In this document: piece by piece, positions 9,907 through 19,449 of the stretch
Layout: each line of letters opens with the position of its first letter
Position numbering within the stretch: position 1 is the stretch's first letter
From: an uncultured Methanobrevibacter sp.
Lineage (GTDB): Archaea > Methanobacteriota > Methanobacteria > Methanobacteriales > Methanobacteriaceae
Length of the DNA: 64,000 nt
NCBI RefSeq assembly: GCF_937881195.1
Contig: NZ_CALGFC010000032.1
Location: 1-64,000 of the forward strand
Direction of reading: 5' to 3'
Position numbers and translations under genes: made by a program
Notes under the pieces: model-generated
Seen by the model: only the letters and a program-made list of their open reading frames with translations
The model's database searches: none
Told to the model about the DNA's origin: nothing

Positions 9907-11817
9907 ATGAAAGTTGTAGCATGCAAAAATTGTGGGGCTAAATACCAAATAGAGGATAATGAAAAAGTCGATGACTATGAATGTTCCGTATGTGCTGGAA
10001 ACTTAAAATTCATTGAAAAATATCCTTCAAGACAATCCTTAAAAAAACAAAGTAATAATGGTATTTATAAAAATGATTCAGACCAAAATATTGTTTATTG
10101 TGAAGATTGTGGTTTAAAATATAGTCTTAAAAGTAATGAAAATCCTAATGACTATGAATGTTCTAGTTGTTATGGAAATTTAAAATATATTGATGAAAAA
10201 TTCAATAAGGGACTTAATAAAATTGAAAAAGAAAAAGAAAAAAGTGATAAAGAACATTCCCAGATTGAGTCTGAAGAGGTTATATATGTTGAAAAACCTC
10301 ATTATGGTACACAAACACAAAATCAGGACAATAATTTAAATAATAATAGCAATAATTATAATCATAATTCAAATAGTAATCAAAATACCAATATTAATTC
10401 TAATAATATCCTTAAACCTAACAAAGAAGACAATAATTCACTTAATCCCAATAATAAACCAAAATATGAAAATATACCAATTTTTGATTCGGATATTATT
10501 TATCCAATAACAGAAGTTAATTTAAGGAAATTAGAAAAAAAGCTAAGAAAAGAAGCTAAAATAGAATTTTCAGAAAATATATCAATGATTTATGATAAAA
10601 AATTTGAAAAAGACATACCTACTACAAATTCACAAAATCAATTCATTAATAATAATGAAAATAATCTTAAATACGATGAAAATGGCAATATCAATGTAAA
10701 ACAGGAAAATAATCAAAATAAAATTATTGGAAATCATTTAGAAGAAAAATTATTAGATAATGGGCAAAATATAGAAAATTCTAATTATAATGGATCTAAA
10801 GAAGACTCAATATTTGATAAAATTTCAAAAAGAAATAATTACCAAAATGAAAAAGTGGAAAAGACATCCAAATTGTCTATTCAAAAAGAAAAATCAAATT
10901 ATCATAAAAATGAAGTTGAAGATGATTTAAATAGTACATTTAAAACAGCAAATCAAAAACAAGAACTAGTTCCTCACCCAAATATAAAAAACACTTCTTA
11001 TCATGATGTTTATATAATTGCTGGGCTGATAATTGCTTTAGTGGGACTTTCTGATGTTTTAATATCTAAAAGAATATACAGCATAATATTTATTGCAATC
11101 GGTATTATTATATTTATTATTGGGTTAATTAAAAACAAAAAATATGTTTCAACAGAAAAAAGAGGGAAATTAATTCGAGAAAAACTTTTAACACTTCCAG
11201 AAAATTTCTATGTATTATATTATGTTAAAGTTCCAAATTCAAATGAAGGGATTAATCATGTGGTTGTTGGATCTTCAGGAATATTTTCAATTGTTAGTCA
11301 AAATTACAATGATAAAGAAGATAAAGAAAAGACCAAAACTGAAAATGAAAATATAAACCTAGTAAACAAAGCAAATCTAGATGATTTAACTCTATTAAAT
11401 GATCCAAAAAATTTTGATGTGACAAACAATAATAATAATAATAATAACGAAAACAATAACAATATAAATTATGATAAAAACAAAAATAATATCCAAATAT
11501 CTTCAAAAAAATTTAAATTTAAAGAAGCAGAGAATAAATTTCCACACAATAATAAAATAAAACAAAAATCAATACATTTAAGTGAAGAATTAATTGATTT
11601 TTTAAATGAAAGTGGCCTAAAAGACTTCTATGTTGAACCATTAGTTGGGTTTGTAAACAAGGAAGTTGCAGTTATAAACATGCCCCTAACAGACGAAGAT
11701 TTATTTATGGATGAATTACTGCAAAAAATAGTTCATGGGAAAAGACAATTAGATGATAAAACAACACATAAAGTTGCTGTGTTATTATCACAATATTCAA
11801 CTGAATGTTCTTCTTAA
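9907..11817 (+). CDS. Double zinc-ribbon membrane protein with NERD-like domain
   Basis: The 636-residue protein opens with two similar zinc ribbons: CKNCG...CSVC (residues about 6-32) and CEDCG...CSSC (about 65-92). A long Asn/Lys/Glu-rich low-complexity linker follows, then two membrane helices at about 366-410. After them RGKLIREKL and HVVVGSSGIFSIVSQN resemble the start of a nuclease-related (NERD) domain, interrupted by an Asn-rich insert near 505-530 and resumed by LVGFVNKEVAVINM. NERD proteins are linked to nucleic-acid processing or signalling, but catalytic residues cannot be confirmed here. It is monocistronic, with GAAGG before the ATG. Confidence 0.6.
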   Translation: MKVVACKNCGAKYQIEDNEKVDDYECSVCAGNLKFIEKYPSRQSLKKQSNNGIYKNDSDQNIVYCEDCGLKYSLKSNENPNDYECSSCYGNLKYIDEKFNKGLNKIEKEKEKSDKEHSQIESEEVIYVEKPHYGTQTQNQDNNLNNNSNNYNHNSNSNQNTNINSNNILKPNKEDNNSLNPNNKPKYENIPIFDSDIIYPITEVNLRKLEKKLRKEAKIEFSENISMIYDKKFEKDIPTTNSQNQFINNNENNLKYDENGNINVKQENNQNKIIGNHLEEKLLDNGQNIENSNYNGSKEDSIFDKISKRNNYQNEKVEKTSKLSIQKEKSNYHKNEVEDDLNSTFKTANQKQELVPHPNIKNTSYHDVYIIAGLIIALVGLSDVLISKRIYSIIFIAIGIIIFIIGLIKNKKYVSTEKRGKLIREKLLTLPENFYVLYYVKVPNSNEGINHVVVGSSGIFSIVSQNYNDKEDKEKTKTENENINLVNKANLDDLTLLNDPKNFDVTNNNNNNNNENNNNINYDKNKNNIQISSKKFKFKEAENKFPHNNKIKQKSIHLSEELIDFLNESGLKDFYVEPLVGFVNKEVAVINMPLTDEDLFMDELLQKIVHGKRQLDDKTTHKVAVLLSQYSTECSS

Positions 11818-11976
11818 TTTAAGTATCTGATTAAGTAATTTTAGTGTACGATTAAAAAAATAAAAATAAATGAAAAATTATTTAATAAAGTTATTTAGTA
11901 AAATTATTTAATAAATTCTTAAAATTAATTATTTTCTAATTTTTTAATAAATAAAAATATAATTAAAGGTTATTTT

Positions 11977-12492
11977 ATGAGTATCTTAACATTTTTTTAT
12001 GAACATTACCAAAATTTTCAAAGAAAAAATTATATGAAAAAGGTTAAAAAAGTAGCTAAAATTGTTGGAAATGATTTAAAAGTTAATGGTAAAAGTTATG
12101 TTACAACAAATACTGAATTGGGAAATAATGTAAACTTCAATGGAATAAAAATACAAGGTAAAGGCAATGTTATTATAGGAGATAATTTTCATTCTGGAAT
12201 TGAATGTATGTTAATAACAGATATTCATAATTATGATAATGGTAATGCAATACCCTATGATGAAAAGACCATATCAAAAAACATTATAATTAAAGATAAT
12301 GTATGGATTGGAAATAGAGTTATCATACTATCTGGAGTAACTATTGAAGAAGGTGCCATAATTCAAGCAGGTAGTGTTGTAGTGAATAATATACCTAAAT
12401 ATGGAATTGCCGGAGGACATCCTGCAAAAGTTTTTAAATATAGGGATAAAGAACACTATGAAAAGCTTAAAAATCAGGGAAAATTTCATTGA
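11977..12492 (+). CDS. Hexapeptide-repeat acyltransferase
   Basis: This 171-residue protein has a left-handed beta-helix of hexapeptide repeats (GNNVNFNGIKIQGKGNVIIGDN, then IIIKDNVWIGNRVIILSGVTIEEGAIIQAGSVV). The catalytic-type His occurs in TDIHNYDNG, and the usual GIAGGHPAKVFKYR tail of the maltose/serine-O-acetyltransferase (LbetaH) family is present. It probably transfers an acetyl group from acetyl-CoA to a sugar or amino acid. Given the neighbouring glycosyltransferases, sugar acetylation is a fair guess. AAAGGT precedes the ATG. Confidence 0.8.
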   Translation: MSILTFFYEHYQNFQRKNYMKKVKKVAKIVGNDLKVNGKSYVTTNTELGNNVNFNGIKIQGKGNVIIGDNFHSGIECMLITDIHNYDNGNAIPYDEKTISKNIIIKDNVWIGNRVIILSGVTIEEGAIIQAGSVVVNNIPKYGIAGGHPAKVFKYRDKEHYEKLKNQGKFH

Positions 12493-12654
12493 TAGAAATA
12501 TGTAATGGAATATCTTGAAAAAATTATTTTTTATAATTAAAAATTAATATAAACTAAAAAATAGTTTAAAAATATAAAAATGAAAAAAATATTAGAATTA
12601 TAAAATATTAAACATTAAAAAAGTCAGAATAGTAAAATTAAAATTATATCAAAT

Positions 12655-13356
12655 TTATTCAATATATGAAGTAGGATCATCAATTTTTGATTCCATAAAA
12701 GCTCTTTTACGACGAACACATGATTCACAAACCCCACAATGTTTATCTTCACCAAGATAACATGAATAACTATCTTCCATTGGAGCATTAACTCTTTTTC
12801 CAAGTTTTACAATTTCTATTTTATCTAAATCAATTAAAGGAGCCTTTATTTTGATTTTATTATCCGAAATTGTTCCAACTGAAATAAGATTATTGAAACT
12901 ATCTAAAAATTCTTTAGAATTATCTGGGAAAGTTACTGCTTCTTCTTTATCCCAACCAACAATTATTATATCTGCTTTTTCACTTTCAGCGAAAGAAGTA
13001 GCTATAGCAGTAAAAACAACATTCCTTCCAGGAACCCATACTTTATTAGCTGTTTTTTCACTAATTTCAATATCATCAATATCTTGGAAATTAACCTTAG
13101 GGATAGTATTATCACTAGTTAATGCAGAATTTCCAAGATTAGATAACCACTTAATATCTATTATGGTGTGTTCCATCCCTAATTTTTTGCATATTTCCTT
13201 TGAAGCACTAATTTCCTTATCTAAACTTTTCTGACCATAATTAAAAGTTATTGCATGAATATCATAATCTTTTGCAAAGAAACTTGTTGCAACAGTTGAA
13301 TCTAGTCCTCCTGAAAGAACAGAAATTGCTTTTTTCTTATTATTTTTATACTTCAT
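12655..13356 (-). CDS. queC: 7-cyano-7-deazaguanine synthase
   Basis: QueC converts 7-carboxy-7-deazaguanine to preQ0 with ATP and ammonia, the precursor of archaeosine in archaeal tRNA. The 233-residue protein has the PP-loop SVLSGGLDSTVA near the N-terminus and the C-terminal zinc site CYLGEDKHCGVCESC (four Cys). Length fits the family. I chose the ATG at 13356; a TTG four codons earlier is also in frame. No other queuosine genes are adjacent, so it is a lone member of the pathway here. Confidence 0.92.
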   Translation of the reverse strand: MKYKNNKKKAISVLSGGLDSTVATSFFAKDYDIHAITFNYGQKSLDKEISASKEICKKLGMEHTIIDIKWLSNLGNSALTSDNTIPKVNFQDIDDIEISEKTANKVWVPGRNVVFTAIATSFAESEKADIIIVGWDKEEAVTFPDNSKEFLDSFNNLISVGTISDNKIKIKAPLIDLDKIEIVKLGKRVNAPMEDSYSCYLGEDKHCGVCESCVRRKRAFMESKIDDPTSYIE

Positions 13357-13699
13357 TTTTACCAACAAAGATAATTTAATTGAAATTTTCCATATTATTA
13401 CAATTTTTTATCATATTAAGATAACTTAAATATATATTAAACTTTTTAATATTAAAAATAAGCATATAGAAAAAACTTAATCTTAATCTTAAATAATATC
13501 CTAAATAAAATATTACTTTAATAAAAATATTTTTATAATAAATATTTGTATAATAACTATTTTTATAATAAATATTTATTTTTATAACTAATATTATATC
13601 TTTAACTCAAAATAATATTATTAGTTAAATTATTTATACAATTTGATTATTATATATTATTGAATAAAAATAATTATCAATCAAAAAGGAGTTTAGCTA
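13357..13699. other. Divergent intergenic region
   Basis: This AT-rich gap lies between queC (minus) and the nitroreductase gene (plus). Short repeats of TTTTTATAATAAATATTT occur around 13529-13580. I see no RNA gene or clear operator. Confidence 0.5.
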
Positions 13700-14209
13700 A
13701 TGGAAGAAATATTTAAAAGAAGAAGCATTAGAAAATATAGAACCCAAAAAATTGAAGATGAAAAGATAGATAAAATGTTAAGAGCTGCAATGCAGGCTCC
13801 AGGATCTAGAATGGGTAAAGAACCTTGGGAATTTGTAGTTATAAAAAATAAAGAAACAATTACAAAATTAAGCCAAATGGATAGTAATGCAAAAGTTTTA
13901 GAAGGAGCTAGTTTAGCAATTTTACTTATAGCTAATATGAACACGTCACATTTTAAACATGTTTGGCAACAAGATATGGCAGCTGCCGCAACTACAATGC
14001 TTCTTGAAGCAAGTTATTTAGGTTTAGGTGCAGTTTGGATAAATATTGCACCAAAAGAGGAAAGGATGAAATATATATCTGAATTATTTAACCTTAATCA
14101 AAATTTAAAACCTTTCAATATAATAAGCATTGGTTATCCTGCAGAAGGTCAAGAAAATAAATTTATTGATAAATATCATGAAGAAAGAGTTCATTACGAG
14201 AAATATTAA
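13700..14209 (+). CDS. Nitroreductase family protein
   Basis: This is a small FMN-dependent oxidoreductase of 169 residues. It shows RRSIRKYRTQKI at the N-terminus (FMN phosphate binding), APGSRMGKEPWEFVVI, and AAAATTMLLEASYLGLGAVWIN with the Gly-rich segment of the nitroreductase fold, then the IGYPAE motif. Substrates are not predictable; family members reduce nitro compounds, quinones or flavins. AAGGAG lies just before the ATG. It is monocistronic. Confidence 0.88.
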   Translation: MEEIFKRRSIRKYRTQKIEDEKIDKMLRAAMQAPGSRMGKEPWEFVVIKNKETITKLSQMDSNAKVLEGASLAILLIANMNTSHFKHVWQQDMAAAATTMLLEASYLGLGAVWINIAPKEERMKYISELFNLNQNLKPFNIISIGYPAEGQENKFIDKYHEERVHYEKY

Positions 14210-14279
14210 AATTTAATAAAAAAAGTAATATTTATATTATAATCTTTTAGTTAGTATAACCTTTTAGTTCTTAAATTTT

Positions 14280-14933
14280 CTATTTTTTAGATTTTCTATT
14301 TTTTAGATTTTTTACTAATATTTGTATTATTATAGGTAATCCAGAGATAATGATAATACCTATTACCAATAAGGAGAAATTATCCTTAACAACAGGCAAA
14401 TTACCACAAAAATACCCCAATAAAGTAAATATTAAAACCCAACCTATTCCTCCAATTACATTATAAGATAAAAATTTTTTATAAGGCATTAATCCTATAC
14501 CTGCAACAAAGGGAGCGAAAGCACGGATTATAGGTATGAAACGGGCCAAAATAATCGTTTTTCCCCCATATTCTTCATAAAAATCATGAGCTTCCATTAA
14601 ATGTTTCCTATTGAAAAATCTTGAGCTTTCTTTATTAAATATCTTAGGACCTATAAATTTACCAATATAATAATTAACAGTGTCACCAAGAATAGCTGCA
14701 AGTGACAGAATAACAATTGAAAGTATTAAATTCAGTTCTCCTCCTGCAGATAGAGCACCAATTATAAATAATAATGAATCCCCAGGCAAAAATGAAACAA
14801 TTATTATTCCTGTTTCAGAAAATATAACTAAAAATAATATTAAGTAAGTCCATAGACCAAATGCGCTTATTACATAAGCCAAATAAGTGTCTAAGTTCAA
14901 AATAATATTTAAGAATTGGTTTGTAAAATCCAT
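14280..14933 (-). CDS. DedA family membrane protein
   Basis: This 217-residue integral membrane protein belongs to the DedA/SNARE-associated (VTT) family, implicated in lipid flipping and membrane homeostasis. It has FSETGIIIVSFLPGDSLLFIIGAL, the ARFIPIIRAFAPFVAGIGLMPYKKF motif with the conserved Arg and Pro residues, and a C-terminal helix GWVLIFTLLGYFCGNLPVV. Length is typical. A second, divergent DedA gene is at 42986. It ends with a tandem TTTTTAGATTTTCTA stretch near 14278-14305. Confidence 0.88.
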   Translation of the reverse strand: MDFTNQFLNIILNLDTYLAYVISAFGLWTYLILFLVIFSETGIIIVSFLPGDSLLFIIGALSAGGELNLILSIVILSLAAILGDTVNYYIGKFIGPKIFNKESSRFFNRKHLMEAHDFYEEYGGKTIILARFIPIIRAFAPFVAGIGLMPYKKFLSYNVIGGIGWVLIFTLLGYFCGNLPVVKDNFSLLVIGIIIISGLPIIIQILVKNLKNRKSKK

Positions 14934-15137
14934 GCGAAAAATCTCTTTAACTAATTTTATAAATTTTCAAAGTATTAATTTAAAAATGTTATTTTCAAAA
15001 TTAAAAATCTTAAATAACATTAAATATTTTAGAAAATAATTTAATTTTTAATATTATAGAATAAATTTATTTATTATTTATATAAAAATTAATTAAATAA
15101 TATTAATTATAAAATATTTAAATCCATAAATTATAAA

Positions 15138-16040
15138 TTATTTAATATGATTTAAATTAAACCATTTTTTCATAAGTTCCCAATTAAATAATGCAATTCC
15201 ATCAGCTCCACCATCTAAAGCCGCTTTAGAATTTTCTTTTATCGTATTGATAGGCAAAGAAGTTTCATTTTCATCACTATCATATACTTGAATACCCATA
15301 GTTACCTTTGACCACCACGCTAAGCTTTTAAAGTAGGATGCTGTTTCTTTAATCCAAGAAGAATCTTGATTATAATTTCCAGAATATGCCATAGGAATAA
15401 TAACATCAACATATTGAGATAATGTTCTAACATCCTGGCCATAATATTTTTCGTCCTCTTTTTCAGGCATGACTGTTGCAGATAATGTTACATCTTTATC
15501 TTTAAGGCTATCACTAACCATTGAAACAAATTTTGAAACAGCATTAGTAGAAGTTACACCATTAGGATAATTATATTCATATGCATTTCCAGGATATCTA
15601 ATATAATCTAGCTGAATTCCACTAATGCCCGGAATAGCTGCAAATTTATCTATTTGATCTATTTTTTTATTAAAATAATCATAGTTAAAATCTTTTTTAT
15701 CAGTATCTATTGGATTTACCCATGTTCCATTATAAAAACATTGCACCCAAATATGGACCTTAATACCTTTTTCATTCGCTTTTTTTGCCCAATTACTGAC
15801 ATTTTTTTCTCCAAATTCATCAACTGCACTCGAATGGAGAAAAATATTTTGAACACCATTTTTAGATAGATTATCTAAGTCTACATCATTCATATGTTTT
15901 CCTTGTACCCATACAGCATTTTGAACACTATCTTTTAAAGCCACTGTTGCAAAACCATTTAATAAAAGGGCAATTATAAATATAATTGCTATTAAAGCAA
16001 TGTGCCTTTTTTTGATAGATTTGGTGTCAATTTTTCTCAT
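15138..16040 (-). CDS. Membrane-anchored putative glycoside hydrolase
   Basis: The 300-residue protein has an N-terminal membrane anchor (residues about 12-34) and an extracellular TIM-barrel-like domain. Diagnostic pieces are VQNIFLHSSAV, GIKVHIWVQCFYNGTWVNP, the strand GISGIQLDYIRYPG (with the Asp-Tyr-Ile-Arg-Tyr-Pro of the putative glycosyl hydrolase family DUF4015/GHL), VIIPMAYSGNY, and a C-terminal GGADGIALFNWELM. It probably acts on a surface or host glycan; the substrate is unknown. A palindrome next to a TATA-like word lies about 213 bp upstream. Confidence 0.75.
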   Translation of the reverse strand: MRKIDTKSIKKRHIALIAIIFIIALLLNGFATVALKDSVQNAVWVQGKHMNDVDLDNLSKNGVQNIFLHSSAVDEFGEKNVSNWAKKANEKGIKVHIWVQCFYNGTWVNPIDTDKKDFNYDYFNKKIDQIDKFAAIPGISGIQLDYIRYPGNAYEYNYPNGVTSTNAVSKFVSMVSDSLKDKDVTLSATVMPEKEDEKYYGQDVRTLSQYVDVIIPMAYSGNYNQDSSWIKETASYFKSLAWWSKVTMGIQVYDSDENETSLPINTIKENSKAALDGGADGIALFNWELMKKWFNLNHIK

Positions 16041-16252
16041 TTTATCTTTTATGAATTTTTAATAATCAAACCAAAATTTTTAGATTTATCTTATTAATAT
16101 TATTCAAATAATATTATTCAAATTTAAAATTCTTGTCATTAAATTTAATATTTAAAAATATAATAAATAGATTAAATTATAATATTTATTAAATATACTA
16201 AATTGAACATATTTATTATATTTAATTAAAAATTTCAATCATTATATTAGTT

Positions 16253-16275
16253 AGTTCATGAACTTATATATTTGG
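16253..16275 (-). promoter_or_regulatory. Palindrome abutting a TATA-like box
   Basis: AGTTCATGAACT (16253-16264) is a perfect 12-bp palindrome. On the minus strand it directly follows AAATATATAAG, placing it where a repressor dimer could block the transcription machinery. The gene downstream on that strand is the glycoside hydrolase starting at 16040, leaving a leader of about 190 bases. Confidence 0.35.
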
Positions 16276-16499
16276 TTAAAATTTTTAAATATTTAATATA
16301 ATGAGTTATTTTATACAAATATTTTTATATTTATTTTGTGAATTTATTATAAATAAAAATATAATTTAGATAAAAACAATGCAAAAAATAAATTAAAATA
16401 GGTATGAAATAAATTAGAACTAAATACAAAACTATATTTTGAATTGAATGTTAAAATAGATTTTAAAATAAAAAAACTAATAAAACATGATTTGAAAAT

Positions 16500-16625
16500 T
16501 AATAAAATATAATTAACTAAAATATATTTAAATAAAATATAATTAAATAAATTATATAATTAACTAAAATATAATTAAATAAAATATAATTAAATAAAAT
16601 ATATTTAAATAAATTATATAATTAT
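16500..16625. repeat. AT-only tandem repeats
   Basis: Imperfect repeats of TAAAATATAATTAAATAAA and TAAATTATATAATTAACTAA form a higher-order pattern of about 60 bp. They lie directly downstream of the DUF354 gene. Confidence 0.7.
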
Positions 16626-16647
16626 TATTAATGAATATTGTCATTAT

Positions 16648-17685
16648 TTAATTTTCATAAACACAATTAATAATAGTTTTAAATAGATTATCGCAAGAAA
16701 TATTATGTTTCTCATTATTGAAATCTTTTTCCTTATCCATAATCAAAAAAGCTAGTGCATTATTTACAATATCCTCCACATCATTAGATTTGAGCATTAA
16801 GCCCTTATTAATATAATATTGGTCAACTGCCAATGTTTCTCCAGGATAACAAGAAATGACTGGTGTTTTTAAGACTGCTGCCTCCCTATTTATAGTACCC
16901 CCTGCACCTATAACCAGATCACATTTTTTTATTACGCTTGAGATATCTATAGGAGGTTCCAAAATACTAACATTTTCTATGTCTTTAAAAATATCTGCTT
17001 GTTGTTGAAAGCGAGGCAATATAAGAATATTAGCATAATCCTTCAATGCATCCACAATAGGAGAAAGTACAGATTTTTCACAATCAACATCTAAATATGA
17101 TGCAAGTGAAGGTTCAGGACGCATCAGGATAGTCTTTTTTAGATTGAGATTGATATTTAATTCTTCAAAAATTCTTTTATTGCATTCAAAACTTTTAAAA
17201 TGTAATATTTCACTAGTACCATCATATCTTATTATTTTGTTTGGATCCACACCATAACGCATTAATTTTCTTAAATCAACAACTTTTGGTGCAATAATTT
17301 TATTACATAATGGTAATGTCATCTTGTTTACAGCTTCAGCATATTCATTATCTATCATATAAATATTTGGTATTTTAAGGCCAAAAGAGACCCTAGGAAG
17401 CTCAACAGAATGTTTAGCTAGGCATATATCAATTTTTTCAGGAGCTATAATATCAACAAGTTCATTAACCCTATTCGTACTTTCTTTAAGCTTTTTATAT
17501 AAACCAGACCCTCCATGTTTTCCAGCTGAAATAAAATCAATAGAATGAGTTTCCATCAGCCTATGTATATCCCCAAAGTCACGAGCAGTTACTATTACAT
17601 CTTCCCCTTGATTCTGAAAGTATTTAATTATATCCTTAAAAAACATTACATGAGGAGCATTTGTTATATCTATCCACAATTTCAC
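16648..17685 (-). CDS. DUF354 protein, GT-B/UDP-GlcNAc 2-epimerase-like
   Basis: The 345-residue protein belongs to the DUF354 family of GT-B-fold proteins related to UDP-GlcNAc 2-epimerase and MurG-like transferases. It shows MKLWIDITNAPHVMFF at the start, the Gly-rich KHGGSGLYKKL, and a C-terminal nucleotide-sugar-like motif KCDLVIGAGGTINREAAVLKTPVIS. The biochemical role of the family is not settled. The GTG start follows a GAGGTA ribosome site. It is the last gene of a four-gene minus-strand operon, 16 bp after the Mrr-like gene, with a Wzy-like polymerase upstream, which supports a role in surface polysaccharide. Confidence 0.75.
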   Translation of the reverse strand: MKLWIDITNAPHVMFFKDIIKYFQNQGEDVIVTARDFGDIHRLMETHSIDFISAGKHGGSGLYKKLKESTNRVNELVDIIAPEKIDICLAKHSVELPRVSFGLKIPNIYMIDNEYAEAVNKMTLPLCNKIIAPKVVDLRKLMRYGVDPNKIIRYDGTSEILHFKSFECNKRIFEELNINLNLKKTILMRPEPSLASYLDVDCEKSVLSPIVDALKDYANILILPRFQQQADIFKDIENVSILEPPIDISSVIKKCDLVIGAGGTINREAAVLKTPVISCYPGETLAVDQYYINKGLMLKSNDVEDIVNNALAFLIMDKEKDFNNEKHNISCDNLFKTIINCVYEN

Positions 17686-17701
17686 AAAAATACCTCATTT
17701 A

Positions 17702-18088
17702 TTATGTTCCATACTCGGAAATTAAGTTTATTAATTCACTTCCATTAATTAGTCTAATATTATTATTTTTAGTGAATTCATTACTTTCAAAATCAGAAGT
17801 CGTGATCAAAATTCCATTTTCAGCATTACAGGTATTTAATTTTTTCATGAAATCTTGAATTTCATCTTGAGAAATATTATCCTTTGACTGTATAGCTTTT
17901 AGATAAATCTTTCTAAGTCCTAAAATATCTTCATTTATAATACCCTCAACAAAAATTGTTTTATTATCCATTATTTTTAAATTTGACTGAGTTTGTTTTC
18001 TTCCTCCACCATAACCCATTGAAACTAATAAATCAATTATTAATTTAAAAAAATTATCTGAAGGATAATCTATTATATCGCTAACCAT
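17702..18088 (-). CDS. Mrr-like restriction-fold protein, catalytic site degraded
   Basis: This 128-residue protein aligns by eye with the Mrr catalytic (PD-(D/E)xK) fold: FKLIIDLLVSMGYGGG at the N-terminus, ILGLRKIYLKAIQ, then DEIQDFMKKL and GILITTSDFESNEF, ending in IRLINGSELINLI. In active Mrr enzymes the core carries Asp and a Q/E-x-K. Here the Asp position looks like Glu in FVEGII, and the Q-A-K position reads K-A-I, so nuclease activity is doubtful. It overlaps the polymerase gene by 8 bp and precedes the DUF354 gene by 16 bp. The role in a glycan operon is unknown. Confidence 0.6.
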   Translation of the reverse strand: MVSDIIDYPSDNFFKLIIDLLVSMGYGGGRKQTQSNLKIMDNKTIFVEGIINEDILGLRKIYLKAIQSKDNISQDEIQDFMKKLNTCNAENGILITTSDFESNEFTKNNNIRLINGSELINLISEYGT

Positions 18089-19398
18089 TACTAAACACTT
18101 CTTTAATATTTAATCTTTTTTTATTATGAAAGATATTAGCTAAAAAAAGTAAAAAACCTAATAAAAAATAAACCATGACATTAATATCCATTAAACCCGT
18201 TTCAATACATATTACTGCATAAGTCAAAAGTAAACTATAAACAAATATATAAGAAGAATCTTTTGATATCTTCATTATTTTATAGCCCAATCCTAGTATA
18301 AATCCTAGGAGAGTCATACCTAAGAATACACCTATTCGTCCAAAATCAACCAACATTGGTCCAATAATAGTTGGAGTAATAGAAACAGTACTCCTCCAAG
18401 CAATTAATTTACCAATAATCATTCGTGTACTGAAACCACTACTCCCCGGAATTGAACTAAGTGTCAATCTACCATGAGTAATGCCAAAATCGCCTGAAAC
18501 ACTATTTAAAAGATTTAAAACATTTATCGTGAAATCAACCCTAGATCTTAGTGAACCAAAAAGACCCATACTTCCAACACTATTTTCTTCAAGAGATCTA
18601 TAATATCCAAATCCTAAAAGGAACAAAAATCCCAAAAATATGCCAATTATAACTTCCCAAATACAAAATATCCTACCATAATATCCTATTATAAACATCA
18701 TAAGAATAACAGCACAAATATGTGTTCTATATCCTAGAGCAAATAAAAAAAAACGATGCAATTAAAATTAAGGTTAAAAATCTAAACCTTATTTGACCAA
18801 GGTTTAATTCATTATCTTTAAAACGTTTAAGATAAGAGACTCCGACTAAACCTACACCAGGTATTAACAAACTAATAGGCATAGTTAATATAGGAATCAA
18901 TTTATAACGTAAAGAAGGGTTAAAAATTGGTAGTCCTCCCATGGATATTGCACAAACAAAAAAAGATAGAATTCCGATCAATATACAAATAAAGCCAATA
19001 GAATAAAGATCGATTGGCCTAATTTCAATAAAGTTGATTTTTTTTCTATCTTTAAAAAAGAATCTAGGCAATATAATTGCACCAAAGATAAAACTAAAAA
19101 ATGCTAAAAGCAGTGTGATTTCCAACTCTAATGATAAATTAATAGTAGAAAGTAAAATAAAAATAAAAAATGCAATTAGAAAAGATAGAGGATGGAATAA
19201 ATAATTTTTTAGTATTTTACTTTTTTTAAGAAAGCTTAAAAAATTTTTATTTGGATATATACTCCTGAAATAGCTATTAAGAAAACAATTTTCAATAGAC
19301 AACATAACCTCAAATATGAGAAGAAATAATTTAGAATTTCTAAAAGACTTTTGAATAAATGTGGAAATCATTATTCCTAAACTATAAAAAAAACTCAT
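18081..19398 (-). pseudogene. Wzy-like polysaccharide polymerase, frameshifted at a T9 run
   Basis: Two overlapping frames make one membrane protein: the N-terminal half is 19398-18727 (223 residues) and the C-terminal half is 18081 to about 18761. The first half ends shortly after ASFFF, and the second continues FALGYRTHICAVILMMF, the charged GYR motif typical of oligosaccharide repeat-unit polymerases. The break is a run of nine T on the coding strand (18745-18753); eight T would restore one frame of about 438 residues. The joined protein has some ten to twelve helices plus the large exposed loop (GSSGFSTRMIIGK) of Wzy-like proteins. It may be a true mutation, a phase-variable switch or a sequencing error. 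GGGAG precedes the ATG at 19398. Confidence 0.72.
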
Positions 19399-19449
19399 AT
19401 TAATACTCCCTATTAAATATAAAAAACCAAATTTTAAACTAAGTAATCA

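Larger units (their letters stand above)
16041..16647. other. AT-rich gap with palindrome and tandem repeats
   Basis: No gene is visible. The left part holds the palindrome AGTTCATGAACT with a TATA-like word (16253-16272). The right part, about 16500-16625, is tandem variations of TAAAATATAATTAAATAAA, directly after the stop of the DUF354 gene. Confidence 0.6.
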
